46,983 bases of DNA, taken from NCBI RefSeq assembly GCF_003350925.1, contig NZ_KZ857174.1, positions 335,276 through 382,258 of the forward strand, in the 5' to 3' direction. Numbering within the stretch: position 1 is the first letter of the stretch; each line of letters starts with the position of its first letter. Made by a program: the position numbers and the translations under genes. The notes below the pieces were generated by a model. That model was not told the DNA's origin, did no database searches, and saw only the letters and a list, made by a program, of their open reading frames with translations. The DNA is from Dyella tabacisoli. Lineage in GTDB: Bacteria; Pseudomonadota; Gammaproteobacteria; Xanthomonadales; Rhodanobacteraceae. Positions 1 through 10,985 of this stretch are shown here, in pieces.

Positions 1-111
1 GCACCCGAAGGGCGACGCGCGGGGTGGCCTTCTCTTTGGTTACTTTCTCTTGGCCACTCAAGAGAAAGTGACTCGGCCTCCGGCAGGAGGTCGAAAGCCC
101 GCCGCAGGCGA
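1..111. repeat. Dispersed structured repeat, copy A (cut by window edge)
   Basis: This stretch recurs with about 80% visible identity at 24155-24257. It contains two hairpins. The first has 11-bp arms at 42-52 and 59-69 (core CTTTCTCTTG / CAAGAGAAAG). The second is CCTCC-GGCA-GGAGG at 77-90. The other copy keeps the second hairpin with a compensatory change and has lost most of the left arm of the first. The repeat probably extends to the left of the window. Short ORFs run through it but look like chance readings. The function is unknown; it resembles the repeats often seen between genes in Xanthomonadales. Confidence 0.7.
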
Positions 112-137
112 ACAACCTAGCGACAACACCAACCCAA

Positions 138-2969
<2,832 letters not shown>

Positions 2970-3063
2970 CAGGGGGCTCGCGGTTGCGCGCTGAAAGCGG
3001 CGTAAAGGGAGCAATTGTACGGGGGCGAGGCGCGGGCTGCCAAAAGGGCGGTTATCGCTAAAG

Positions 3064-3095
3064 CCAAGCCCTCTCCGTGAACGGAGAGGGCTTGG
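3064..3095. terminator. Strong hairpin between DUF4328 gene and valS
   Basis: Perfect 14-bp arms (3064-3077 and 3082-3095, CCAAGCCCTCTCCG with its complement) enclose a TGAA loop. No T-tract follows on either strand, so it is not a textbook intrinsic terminator. It may still end or attenuate transcription of the DUF4328 gene, or be an intergenic palindromic repeat. Confidence 0.45.
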
Positions 3096-3149
3096 GGCAG
3101 GTTTGGCCCGTTATGGCCCGTTTGGCTTGCTTCGCGCTGCGGGGCTGCT

Positions 3150-3920
3150 TCAGAGGGTCACAGGCGGCAGGGCTGGCGGTGTCATGGAAAGATGCTGCTT
3201 GGCCTGCATCTGGGCAATGCGCATCACGACCATGAGAAACAGCGTGCAGGCAGTAATGCTCACTAGATAATTCAGCATGGTGATCTGCACGGCCTGGATC
3301 AGGCCCGGAATGTTCGAGCTTTGCAGTTTCGAGCGAGCTACGACAATACCCACGACCATGCCGAAGACATTGATACAGAGCCACATGCCCCACCACCAGC
3401 GCAGTAACCCCGGCGTGGACAGCTTTTTCCATTGCCGGGGCGCCAGGCTGCTTTGCCAGATTTGCTGCATGGCGCGGAAGGGCATGGCCAAACTCGCGAA
3501 TGGAATGAAATACCAGCCCACCGCCCAGCCGGGCGAGTCGTCCAGACCTTGGGCGCCAAGTGCACGCACGTTGCATGCCGCCCGATAAATCCACATGCCG
3601 CCAAAGATGTAGGTGGCGAAGTGAACCAGGGCGAGAAACCCGGATGCCGCGGCAAATAGCTGGTCGCTGAGGTGGGCGGCATTCATCATGGTCTGGTCCG
3701 ACGCGAACTGATGGTCGGCAGTGCGCTGCAAGGTCCACCATTGGTAGGCCAGTGTGACCAGGGTGACGCCAATCATCGCGATGGTGGCGATAATCAAACC
3801 GCGTAGAGGGCGGGTAAGCGAATCAAGCGATTGATAACTGTATGCGCGCTCTCGTTCCAAGACGCCATTGCCGCTCAAGGCGCTGGCCGGCGCGCTGTAT
3901 GGATTTTCCTGATTTGCCAC
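3150..3920 (-). CDS. DUF4328-family integral membrane protein
   Basis: A membrane protein of about 256 residues whose function is unknown. The N-terminus carries the NPYSAPAS motif common at the start of this family. About four hydrophobic segments follow (for example LIIATIAMIGVTLVTLAY and YLVSITACTLFLMVVM). The central signature SPGWAVGWYFIPFASLAMPFRAMQQIWQ matches my memory of DUF4328. I chose the GTG at 3918-3920 because a GGGGG ribosome-binding stretch lies about 7 nt upstream. The frame stays open to 3992 but that stretch overlaps the flanking palindrome zone. It sits between hemE and valS, facing the same way, with no functional link that I can see. Confidence 0.75.
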   Translation of the reverse strand: MANQENPYSAPASALSGNGVLERERAYSYQSLDSLTRPLRGLIIATIAMIGVTLVTLAYQWWTLQRTADHQFASDQTMMNAAHLSDQLFAAASGFLALVHFATYIFGGMWIYRAACNVRALGAQGLDDSPGWAVGWYFIPFASLAMPFRAMQQIWQSSLAPRQWKKLSTPGLLRWWWGMWLCINVFGMVVGIVVARSKLQSSNIPGLIQAVQITMLNYLVSITACTLFLMVVMRIAQMQAKQHLSMTPPALPPVTL

Positions 3921-3979
3921 GGATAGCCCCCTGTCCGATATCGTCCGGCGCGAGTGCCGGGCCGGTGCATCATGCGGTA

Positions 3980-4030
3980 AGAGCCTGCTCAAAGTCTCCC
4001 CGGGCCACTGGGAGACTTTGAGCAGGCTCT
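3980..4030. repeat. Perfect long palindrome of the AAGAGCCTGYTCAA family
   Basis: Two perfect 21-bp arms (3980-4000 and 4010-4030) surround a 9-nt spacer, CGGGCCACT. Each arm begins AGAGCCTGCTCAAAG, a motif found singly at 9493-9508, 13368-13382 and, in a diverged form, at 23930-23945. The two facing copies suggest either a minute mobile palindrome or a bidirectional terminator between hemE and the DUF4328 gene. No T-tract is present. Confidence 0.7.
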
Positions 4031-4061
4031 AAAGAACCGGGTCTAGAGAAGCACCGTATCG

Positions 4062-5153
4062 CTAGCGGGAAGCGGCTCGCAGTTGTCGCCCATACGCATG
4101 CACTTCATCCACCAGCACTTTTACATGCTCGGGATCGACTTCCGGCGTAATGCCGTGACCGAGGTTGAATACGTGACCGGGGTGGTTGCCATAGCTGTCG
4201 AGTACGGCGCGGGCTTCGCGGCGGATGACCTCGGGGTTGGCGCGCAGCACGGAGGGGTCGAGGTTGCCCTGCAAGGCAACGCGGCCACCGACCGCTTCGC
4301 GGGCATCCTGGAGGTCAATGGTCCAATCCACGCCCAGGCCGGTGCAGCCGGTGTCGGCAAGCGCGGCGAGCTGACGGTGGGCGCCCTTGGAGAACAGGAT
4401 GATCGGCAGTTCGCGGCTATGCGCGTCGGCTTTGAGCAAGTCGACGACTTGCGCCATATAACGCAGGGAGAATTCGCGGAACGAGGCCGGGCCGAGCAAG
4501 CCGCCCCAGGTGTCGAACACCATCAAGGTTTGGGCACCCGCCGAGGCCTGGGCAATGAGATAAGTCGCCACCGAGCGCGCCAGAGTGTCCAGCAATGTGT
4601 GGGCGAGCGCCGGCTCGTTCCAGCACATCGCCTTGAGGGTGGCGAAGTCGCGTGAACCCTGGCCCTCGACCATGTAGCAGGCCAGCGTCCATGGGCTGCC
4701 GGAGAAACCGATCAGCGGTACCCGGCCGTGTAGTTCTTGGCGAATCAGGCGCACGGCATCCATCACATAGCGCAACTCGCCTTCCATATCGGGTACGCCG
4801 AGGCGGTCGATATCCGCCTTGCTGCGCACGGGCCTGGCGAACTGTGGGCCTTCGCCCTGGGCGAAAGACAGCCCCAGACCCATGGCATCGGGGATAGTGA
4901 GAATGTCGGAGAACAAAATCGCCGCATCGAGATCGAAGCGCTCCAGCGGCTGCAAGGTGACCTCGCAAGCCAACTGCGGGTTTTGCGCCAACGCCATGAA
5001 GTTACCGGCGCGTTCGCGGGTGGCGCGATATTCCGGTAGGTAACGGCCGGCCTGGCGCATCACCCAGATCGGCGTGGTGTCGGTGGGCTCGCGGCGCAGG
5101 GCGCGTAGAAAACGATCGTTTTTCAGTGCGTCGGGTTTGCTTGAATCAGTCAT
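4062..5153 (-). CDS. hemE: Uroporphyrinogen decarboxylase
   Basis: Converts uroporphyrinogen III to coproporphyrinogen III by four decarboxylations, a cytoplasmic step of heme synthesis. The 363-residue length is typical. The N-terminal signature [16 protein letters not shown] and the following [13 protein letters not shown] (catalytic Asp) are intact, as are [16 protein letters not shown] and the C-terminal [15 protein letters not shown]. The ATG at 5153 lies one base after the stop of the WGR gene (TGATATG), so the two are probably translationally coupled. It is the last gene of an aroK-aroB-WGR-hemE run; the pairing of aroB and hemE is common in gammaproteobacteria. Confidence 0.97.
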   Translation of the reverse strand: MTDSSKPDALKNDRFLRALRREPTDTTPIWVMRQAGRYLPEYRATRERAGNFMALAQNPQLACEVTLQPLERFDLDAAILFSDILTIPDAMGLGLSFAQGEGPQFARPVRSKADIDRLGVPDMEGELRYVMDAVRLIRQELHGRVPLIGFSGSPWTLACYMVEGQGSRDFATLKAMCWNEPALAHTLLDTLARSVATYLIAQASAGAQTLMVFDTWGGLLGPASFREFSLRYMAQVVDLLKADAHSRELPIILFSKGAHRQLAALADTGCTGLGVDWTIDLQDAREAVGGRVALQGNLDPSVLRANPEVIRREARAVLDSYGNHPGHVFNLGHGITPEVDPEHVKVLVDEVHAYGRQLRAASR

Positions 5154-5154
5154 A

Positions 5155-5415
5155 TCAACGTCCGTAAGGGCTATCCATGCCCTGGCTAAACATCACGCGA
5201 AAGCCGCGCTTGATTTGTGCGTCGCGTGCTTTCTCGAACGCGGCGATGGCGTCGTCGCGCTCCAGGTATTGGTCGCGCTTGAGCGTGGCGCGGCCCCCTT
5301 GGACACCTGATTCACGGTAAAGCGTCCAGCCGCCGAGCAGATCCTGCTCAAGCACGATCTGGACATAACGCGGCGCTTCGGCAGCGCCAGGCACGGTTTG
5401 CAAGTAGATGCGCAT
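5155..5415 (-). CDS. Small WGR-like domain protein
   Basis: About 86 residues starting [10 protein letters not shown]. The body ([19 protein letters not shown], then [15 protein letters not shown] and [17 protein letters not shown]) has the layout of a WGR domain: two strands, a G-x-x-GG-R turn and a terminal helix. WGR domains occur in PARP-like proteins and bind nucleic acid, but the role of stand-alone bacterial forms is not known to me. I chose the ATG at 5415 because the domain begins there; a GTG at 5454 would add 13 residues without similarity. It is one base upstream of hemE and 118 nt downstream of aroB. Confidence 0.7.
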   Translation of the reverse strand: MRIYLQTVPGAAEAPRYVQIVLEQDLLGGWTLYRESGVQGGRATLKRDQYLERDDAIAAFEKARDAQIKRGFRVMFSQGMDSPYGR

Positions 5416-5533
5416 GAACTCGGGTTTTGGGGCGGCACAAGGTGCTGCGAACACGCCATTCTAGAAGGCTGGCGGCGTGCTAGCGAGGGTTAGTGGCTGT
5501 CGTTGGCGCCGCAGGGGCGAAAATCAGCGCCTT

Positions 5534-6631
5534 TCAGGCAGGCTCCAAGACAGCCAATACATCGGCCTCGTTCACGCCGCTGACAATCTCGGCGCGGCCA
5601 ATGCCACGCCAAAGAATCAATCGCAGCGTGCCGGCCAGGTTTTTCTTATCCAGGCGCATCAATGCCAGCAAGGCTTGCGGTTGCATACCCGGCGGGATCG
5701 CCGTGGGCAGGGCGAGTCGTTCCAGCAGCCGTTGCAGACGCGCGGTATCGGCAGCGGCACTCATGCCTAAACGCTCGGACAATCGGGCGGCCAGCAGCAT
5801 GCCAATGGCGACACCTTCGCCATGCAACAAGGCGGTGTATTTGCCGGCGGTTTCCAATGCATGGCCAAAGCTATGGCCAAGGTTGAGCAGGGCACGCTCG
5901 CCTTGTTCGGTTTCGTCGCGCGCGACGACGCCGGCCTTGTAGCGCACCTTGCGGGCGATCGCTTCAATCAGCAGCGCGGTGTCGCGCGCGGCCAGCGCAT
6001 CGGCGTGTTGCTCCAGCCAGCTAAAGAATTCGACATCGCCGATCGCCGCGCCTTTCACCACTTCGGCCAGGCCGGCGCAGTATTCGCGTTGGGGCAGGGT
6101 GGCGAGGGTGTCAATGTCGGCGATGACGGCGCGCGGTTGATGAAATGCGCCGACCAGGTTTTTGCCGGCCGGCAGGTTGACCCCGGTTTTGCCGCCGACA
6201 GAAGAGTCGACCATGGCGAGCAAGGTCGTCGGCATCTGGATGAAGTCGATGCCGCGCATCCAGCATGCCGCGGTAAAACCGGCCAGGTCGCCGACCACGC
6301 CGCCGCCAAGCGCGATGATGCAGGCATCGCGAGTGGCGCCCAGTTGCGCCAGCGCATTGAGCGCGTTACCGACATTGGCGAAGGTCTTGTGGGCCTCGCC
6401 GTCGTCGAGCAAAAACGAGGATGCCTGCAGACCTTCCAGCCCGGCCAGTACCCGGTCCAAATACAGCGGTGCAACCGTGTGGTTGCTGATGACCAGCACG
6501 TGTCGTCCGCGCAATGCATGACGCCAATGCCGCGAATCACTGAGCAGGCCCTGGCCGATGGAAACCGGATAGCTGCGCGCGCCAAGTACGACGTCGATGC
6601 TGCAGGGGCGGGTATCAGTCACGATGGTCAT
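5534..6631 (-). CDS. aroB: 3-dehydroquinate synthase
   Basis: Second enzyme of the shikimate pathway, converting DAHP to 3-dehydroquinate with NAD+ and a divalent metal. The 365-residue protein shows the NAD site [17 protein letters not shown], the [19 protein letters not shown] block, the metal-site Glu in GLAEVVKGA and the later [11 protein letters not shown] with metal-binding histidines. The ATG at 6631 lies inside the end of aroK (17-bp overlap), showing a tight aroK-aroB operon, which is the usual order. Confidence 0.97.
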   Translation of the reverse strand: MTIVTDTRPCSIDVVLGARSYPVSIGQGLLSDSRHWRHALRGRHVLVISNHTVAPLYLDRVLAGLEGLQASSFLLDDGEAHKTFANVGNALNALAQLGATRDACIIALGGGVVGDLAGFTAACWMRGIDFIQMPTTLLAMVDSSVGGKTGVNLPAGKNLVGAFHQPRAVIADIDTLATLPQREYCAGLAEVVKGAAIGDVEFFSWLEQHADALAARDTALLIEAIARKVRYKAGVVARDETEQGERALLNLGHSFGHALETAGKYTALLHGEGVAIGMLLAARLSERLGMSAAADTARLQRLLERLALPTAIPPGMQPQALLALMRLDKKNLAGTLRLILWRGIGRAEIVSGVNEADVLAVLEPA

Positions 6632-7184
6632 GCGTCAGTTCCGAGGCGGCGACGTGCTGGCGCTGCCAGTGTTGATCGATCAGGGCGATGCTGCGGGTGC
6701 TGGCGGTGCTGACGCCTTCATGTTCGCCGGGAATGGCCAGGTCGGCGAGTTCGCGATAAAGCGGTGCGCGGGCTTGAGCCATGGCCTCGAGTTTGGCGCG
6801 TCTATCCTCTCCGGCCAGCAACGGTCGGCGGGTATCGTGGGCCAGGCGTTCGAGTTGCTGCTCGATACTCGCTTGCAGCCAGATGACGTAGCCGCGCTCG
6901 GTCAGGCATTGACGGTTGCGTGGATCGAGCACAGCGCCGGCGCCGGTAGCGAGCACGACGCCCTGGCGCCGGCTGCACTCGTCTAACAAGGCGCTCTCGC
7001 GTTGGCGAAAGCCGGCTTCACCTTCGATCTCGAATACCGTGGTCACACTGACGCCGCAGTGTTGTTCGATTTCCTGGTCGAGATCGACAAAGCACAGACC
7101 ATAATGCGCGGCGAGCCGTCGACCTATCGACGTCTTGCCGGCACCGGTCGAGCCGACGATGAACAGGTTGCACGAGGGATTCAT
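6615..7184 (-). CDS. aroK: Shikimate kinase
   Basis: Phosphorylates shikimate with ATP. The Walker A motif GSTGAGKT lies near residues 11-18, the Asp pair in FVDLDQEIE follows, and [10 protein letters not shown] is the shikimate-binding block. The usual GGG turn reads GAG ([15 protein letters not shown]), a change in a shikimate-contacting loop. The lid Arg is in DTRRPLL. At 189 residues it is slightly longer than E. coli AroK because of a charged tail. The first codon lies 2 bp from the GTG of the divergent epimerase gene, so its promoter must lie inside that gene's 5' end. Confidence 0.95.
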   Translation of the reverse strand: MNPSCNLFIVGSTGAGKTSIGRRLAAHYGLCFVDLDQEIEQHCGVSVTTVFEIEGEAGFRQRESALLDECSRRQGVVLATGAGAVLDPRNRQCLTERGYVIWLQASIEQQLERLAHDTRRPLLAGEDRRAKLEAMAQARAPLYRELADLAIPGEHEGVSTASTRSIALIDQHWQRQHVAASELTHDHRD

Positions 7185-7186
7185 AG

Positions 7187-8110
7187 GTGAACTTTAGCAG
7201 CAGAAAAGATCAGGCTAAAAAAGATCGGACTCAAAAGGATCAGGCCGTAAAAAATCAATCCGTAAAAAATCGCACCGAGTCAGTGCTGCTGGCAGGCTGC
7301 GGTGATCTGGGGCAGCGGGTAGCGCGGCAATTGCTGGCGCGCGGCGATGCCGTGTGGGCTTTGCGCCGGCATCCGCCCGCTGCGGACGATAGCGGCATCC
7401 GCTGGTTGCAAGGAGATCTGACCCGGCCGGAAACCTTGCGCGATCTTCGCGTCGGTTTCACATCACTGGTGTATTTGCCGACGCCGGATGCGCGCGATGA
7501 GGCGGCCTATCGCGCGGTCTTTATCGACGGCTTACGCCACTTGCTAAGCGCACTCGATCAAGCAACCTTGCAGCGGGTGCTGTTTGTTTCTTCCAGTGCG
7601 GTCTATGGCGAACACGGCGGTGATTGGGTCGATGAGAGCACGCCGCCGGACCCACCGGGGTTCAATGGCGCCGTATTGCTTGAGGCCGAGCGTTGGTTGG
7701 CGGAGCAGCCGGTAGCGTCGGTGGCCTTGCGTCTGGCTGGACTTTACGGCCCTGGACGGCTGCAGTTGATCGAACGCTTGCGTGCCGGTCGGGCCGGCGT
7801 ACCGCGAGGTACCCCGCATTGGGCCAATCGGATACACATCGACGATGCCGCGGCAGCCATCGTGCATCTGCTCGATATAGCCGCACCGTTGCCGCTGTAC
7901 CTGGGTGTCGATGACACACCGTTGCCCCTGGATGTGCTGTACGACTATCTAGCCGGTTTGTTAGGCGCACCTGCTCCGATGGAGGGGCCAGCGCCTGCCG
8001 GGGTGGGCAGCAAACGATTGAGCAACGAGCGCCTGCGCGCTAGTGGATTCGTATCGCGCTGGCCGGACGCGCGTGAAGGCTACGCCGCGTTGCTTGCATC
8101 GAGTATCTGA
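7187..8110 (+). CDS. Atypical SDR NAD(P)-dependent epimerase (YeeZ-like)
   Basis: Rossmann-fold protein whose dinucleotide site is LLAGCGDLGQRVA. The segment FVSSSAVYGEHGGDWVDE is the family's strand-4 Ser region. The usual YxxxK catalytic pair is not visible: the matching place reads FNGAVLLEAE. This fits the atypical SDRs related to E. coli YeeZ, whose substrate is unknown. I chose the GTG at 7187 because GAGGG lies 8 nt upstream at 7174-7178; the conserved fold itself begins at a GTG at 7283. The 32-residue N-terminal extension is made of a five-residue repeat (about RKDQA, KKDRT, QKDQA, VKNQS, VKNRT). If the later GTG is used, the repeat is a 5' leader instead. Confidence 0.82.
   Translation: MNFSSRKDQAKKDRTQKDQAVKNQSVKNRTESVLLAGCGDLGQRVARQLLARGDAVWALRRHPPAADDSGIRWLQGDLTRPETLRDLRVGFTSLVYLPTPDARDEAAYRAVFIDGLRHLLSALDQATLQRVLFVSSSAVYGEHGGDWVDESTPPDPPGFNGAVLLEAERWLAEQPVASVALRLAGLYGPGRLQLIERLRAGRAGVPRGTPHWANRIHIDDAAAAIVHLLDIAAPLPLYLGVDDTPLPLDVLYDYLAGLLGAPAPMEGPAPAGVGSKRLSNERLRASGFVSRWPDAREGYAALLASSI
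7202..7276 (+). repeat. Five degenerate 15-nt tandem units
   Basis: Five successive 15-nt units (7202-7216, 7217-7231, 7232-7246, 7247-7261, 7262-7276) share the form NNAAAARATCNRNCY. They are in frame with the epimerase gene and would encode a lysine-rich pentapeptide repeat. They also fill what would otherwise be the aroK-epimerase intergenic promoter region. Confidence 0.7.
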
Positions 8111-8193
8111 AAGCAGCGATACCCACGAGCATGGATCGTTGTTTGCCGTGCTTGTCTGCATACTCCGCGCAGACGACCAAAGGCGGGGATGCC

Positions 8194-8637
8194 ATGACGA
8201 CTGAGCGAGCGAGGTTGCAACAGAGATTTCATCAGATGGCCGATGGCGAGTTGCTTCGACGGTATGCATCCGGCGACATGACCGAAATAGCCATGCAGAT
8301 CGCACGCGATGAGTTGATCTCGCGCGATGTGCCAGTACCCTCGCTTGTGGAAACCCCGGTGGCCGATACCACGCCGGCACAAAGCCGGGGCAGAGTGATT
8401 TGCCTGACCCGGTTCTCGACGCCGACCGAGGCGCATATTCTTTGTGCAAGGCTGGCTGCGGAGGGTATTGCGACCGTCGCGGGGGATGCGAATCTACTGC
8501 AGGCGAATTGGCTCTGGACCCAGGCTATAGGGGGCGTTCGGGTGCTCATACACGAGGTCGATCTGGTTCGGGCCAGAGAGATTCTCCAGACATTTCAGCG
8601 GGGCGATTTTGCCTTGGCCGAGGATGAGCCGGCGTAG
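8194..8637 (+). CDS. DUF2007-type putative signal-transducing protein
   Basis: About 147 residues from MTTERARLQQRF. The C-terminal half (VICLTRFSTPTEAHILCARLAAEGIATV ... GGVRVLIHEVDLVRAREILQ) matches the DUF2007 fold, a small ferredoxin-like domain of unknown role, possibly PII-like. The N-terminal half has a helical segment (MADGELLRRYASGDMTEIAMQIARDEL) often found before DUF2007 in this group. I chose the ATG at 8194 because GGCGGGG precedes it; the frame opens at 8131. It lies 83 nt after the epimerase gene, and nothing here shows whether they are co-transcribed. Confidence 0.78.
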   Translation: MTTERARLQQRFHQMADGELLRRYASGDMTEIAMQIARDELISRDVPVPSLVETPVADTTPAQSRGRVICLTRFSTPTEAHILCARLAAEGIATVAGDANLLQANWLWTQAIGGVRVLIHEVDLVRAREILQTFQRGDFALAEDEPA

Positions 8638-8757
8638 TACTCCTCTGGGGATTGCCGGGTTTAACTCAAGCCGTCTCGACCACGACGCATGGCAGATGTC
8701 CGGGCGCAGTCACTGTGGGAGGATCTTCATCCCTTTACGATCGCGTGGAGTTGCATC

Positions 8758-9102
8758 ATGGCTATGGGTATTCAAGCTCACTTGGTCAGCACCAGCAATG
8801 AGATCCCCGGCTATCGCATCGTGCGGCCGATGGGCATCGTGCGTGGCATCACGGTGCGTTCGCGCAGTGTCATCGGCAATATCGGTGCGGCGCTACAGAC
8901 CCTGGTAGGCGGCAATATTTCGATTTATACCGAGCTGTGCGAGAAGGCTCGCGAAGAGGCCTTCGAGCTGATGCTGCAACACGCTGCCGAACACGGCGCC
9001 AATGCGGTAGTGGCGATGCGCTACGACGCCAACGACGTGGCCGAAGGTGTCACCGAGGTGCTCGCTTACGGTACTGCCGTGCAGGTCGAGCCCATCCGCT
9101 GA
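8758..9102 (+). CDS. UPF0145 / YbjQ family protein
   Basis: A 114-residue cytoplasmic protein. The start [21 protein letters not shown] and the core [34 protein letters not shown] ... [11 protein letters not shown] are diagnostic for UPF0145 (YbjQ), a pentameric or decameric fold of unknown function. The ATG at 8758 follows GGAG (8747-8750) with a 7-nt gap. The open frame reaches back to 8689, but the extension has no similarity. It lies between DUF2007 and dodecin genes. Confidence 0.9.
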   Translation: MAMGIQAHLVSTSNEIPGYRIVRPMGIVRGITVRSRSVIGNIGAALQTLVGGNISIYTELCEKAREEAFELMLQHAAEHGANAVVAMRYDANDVAEGVTEVLAYGTAVQVEPIR

Positions 9103-9251
9103 CCCATTGGCGACTTTCGCCAGGCACGCCCCTGATCGAGCCCCGGCATGCCGCAACGCGGCTTGTATGTGGGGGGAAAGCAGGCTCAGACTGCGCGCTT
9201 CAGAGGGAAGCGCGCCGCGCCGCTCGCGCGGTCATTGCAGAGGGTTGCGTC

Positions 9252-9455
9252 ATGTCGGTAGCCAAGGTTATTGAGATCACCGCATCGTCTAGCAAGAGCA
9301 TCGACGATGCCGTCAAGAAAGGCCTCAGCAAGACCGCCGAGTCCGTCAAGAACATCAAGGGTGCCTGGGTCCGCGACATCAAAGTCGCCACGAACGACGA
9401 TGGCACGATCACGGAATGGCGCGTGGGGATGCGCATCAGCTTTGTAGTGAAGTAG
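9252..9455 (+). CDS. Dodecin family flavin-binding protein
   Basis: A 67-residue protein starting MSVAKVIEITASSSKSIDDA. Dodecins form hollow 12-mers that store flavins and buffer them against photochemistry. The single strand-helix-strand-strand fold is recognisable, with Trp39 in GAWVRDIKV at the usual isoalloxazine-stacking position and the terminal GMRISFVVK strand. AGAGGG lies about 8 nt before the ATG. The longer open frame beginning at 8937 is a shadow; the dodecin start is clear from homology and length. Confidence 0.93.
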   Translation: MSVAKVIEITASSSKSIDDAVKKGLSKTAESVKNIKGAWVRDIKVATNDDGTITEWRVGMRISFVVK

Positions 9456-9468
9456 ATGGGTTCTTGCC

Positions 9469-9508
9469 CCTCCCCCCGCTTGCGGGGGGAGGCTTTGAAC
9501 AGGCTCTT
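9469..9508. repeat. GC hairpin fused to an AAGAGCCTGTTCAAAG repeat
   Basis: An 11-bp perfect hairpin (9469-9479 with 9482-9492, CCTCCCCCCGC) is followed directly by TTTGAACAGGCTCTT, the reverse complement of the repeat seen at 3980. It lies between the convergent dodecin and kinase genes and includes part of the kinase stop codon. It may act as a bidirectional terminator although no T-tract follows. Confidence 0.6.
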
Positions 9509-10346
9509 AAGCGTGGCTGATCCCGGTTACATGGCGCTGGGTGTCGTACTCCACGCAGCTATCGGCCAGGGCGGGCAGGGTGGCCAAAGCATGCTTGCTC
9601 AGGCGTTCGAAATGAGCGAGAAAGCGCAGCATGCTGGCGGCATCCATTGCCAGTGGCGCGTGCCGGGCGAGCAATTCTTCCTCTTGCTGGCTGCGCCATT
9701 GCCGCACGATGCCCCAGTTGGGCGCTTGCAGCACGATCAGTGCGTCCAGCTTGCGCCATAGTGGTTGATAACCGCGCAATTGCTTATTGACCCAATGACG
9801 CCAACTGCCGTCAGGGTCTTCGATACGTTCTAGTTCGTTGACGGGCGCCAGTAGTGCCGCCTGCAATTGCGGCCGGATGCCTAACGCCCAGCCTTCCAGA
9901 ATCACCAGTTGCGGCGGCCGGGTGATTCGTGGCCAGCGCGAAGGCGGGATGCGTGTATCGCGACCTTTATCGAAGCGCGGATAGCTCACGGGCAGCTTGT
10001 CCGATGCGTGCGGCAATGCCGCCAGCACCGATAGCAACAGCTCGATTTCATGCGTGCCCGGCACGCCACGGGTGCGCAGCAAAGGGTGGATCTGCTGGGC
10101 CAGGGTCTCGCGTTCGCTGCGGGCGTAGTAGAAGTCATCCAGTGAAAGCACTTCGGTGGGCCAGCCGCGGGCCTCGGCCTGAGCCTTCATCTCCCGTGCC
10201 AGCGTGCTCTTGCCGCTGCCTTGCAGCCCGGACAGGCCCAGGACATAGGGGCGTTTGGTACGGGCAATGCGTCCGGCGTACTGGTCGAGCAGGTGTTCGG
10301 CCAGAGCCGAATGCTGCGTGCTAGCATCGTTGTTCATGCTCGCCAT
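9507..10346 (-). CDS. P-loop kinase, D-glycerate 3-kinase-like
   Basis: A 279-residue P-loop protein with Walker A GLSGLQGSGKSTLA near residues 38-51. SLDDFYYARSERETLAQQIHPLLRTRGVPGTHE is the DDFY...RG-PGTHD-type block of the plant D-glycerate 3-kinase / yeast Tda10 group. It also has SYPRFDKGRDTR and VILEGWALGIRPQ, the last typical of that group. The probable reaction is ATP-dependent phosphorylation of glycerate or a related small molecule, but the substrate cannot be read from sequence. It is divergent from pdxH (32 bp between starts). The TAA stop overlaps a dispersed repeat. Confidence 0.85.
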   Translation of the reverse strand: MASMNNDASTQHSALAEHLLDQYAGRIARTKRPYVLGLSGLQGSGKSTLAREMKAQAEARGWPTEVLSLDDFYYARSERETLAQQIHPLLRTRGVPGTHEIELLLSVLAALPHASDKLPVSYPRFDKGRDTRIPPSRWPRITRPPQLVILEGWALGIRPQLQAALLAPVNELERIEDPDGSWRHWVNKQLRGYQPLWRKLDALIVLQAPNWGIVRQWRSQQEEELLARHAPLAMDAASMLRFLAHFERLSKHALATLPALADSCVEYDTQRHVTGISHA

Positions 10347-10378
10347 GATGGCGCGCGACGACCACGATTCAAGAGTTT

Positions 10379-10966
10379 ATGTTGAACCACGAGATCCTCC
10401 AGACCTTTTTGCAATTGCTTGACGAGGCCCGCGCAGGCGGCGACCTTGAACCTACCGCGATGAACCTGTCTACCGTGGGTAGCGACGGCCGCGTGAGTTC
10501 GCGCATCGTACTGCTGAAGGGGGTCGATGAGCGCGGCTTTCGTTTTTTCACCAATTACGAGAGCGACAAGGGCGCCCAGCTCGACGCGCACCCGCAAGTG
10601 GCCTTGTGCTTCCACTGGAAGCCGCTACGGGATGGCGTACAGGTACGGGTGGAGGGCGTGGCACGCAAGCTGCTGGCCGAGGAGTCGGACACTTATTTCG
10701 CCAGCCGCCCCCGGCAAGCCCGGATCGGCGCCTGGGCTTCGTTGCAGTCGCAGACCTTGCCCGATCGCGAGACCTTCGAGCAGCGCGTCGCGCATTACGA
10801 AAAGGAATTTGCCGGCCGCGACGTGGCGCGGCCGCCGCATTGGGGTGGTTATGTCGTGGAGCCCGATACCCTGGAGTTCTGGTACGGCGCCGAACATCGC
10901 TTGCACGAGCGCGTGCGCTGGAGTCGGCACGGGCAGACCTGGACCCATCGGCTGCTCTACCCGTGA
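10379..10966 (+). CDS. pdxH: Pyridoxamine 5'-phosphate oxidase
   Basis: FMN-dependent oxidase that makes pyridoxal 5'-phosphate from PNP or PMP. Recognised by AMNLSTVGSDGRVSSRIVLLKGVDERGFRFFTNYESDKGAQL (FMN and substrate contacts) and the C-terminal RLHERVRWSRHGQTWTHRLLYP, where the R-LHDR-W-L-PL block is conserved apart from E for D. SRPRQARIGAWAS is the standard SRP-x-S-xIGAWAS motif with one change. At 195 residues it is a little shorter at the N-terminus than E. coli PdxH. It is followed 19 nt later by the BtuF-like gene, so the two are probably co-transcribed. Confidence 0.96.
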   Translation: MLNHEILQTFLQLLDEARAGGDLEPTAMNLSTVGSDGRVSSRIVLLKGVDERGFRFFTNYESDKGAQLDAHPQVALCFHWKPLRDGVQVRVEGVARKLLAEESDTYFASRPRQARIGAWASLQSQTLPDRETFEQRVAHYEKEFAGRDVARPPHWGGYVVEPDTLEFWYGAEHRLHERVRWSRHGQTWTHRLLYP

Positions 10967-10985
10967 TTAATCTTGTCGGTGCCGT

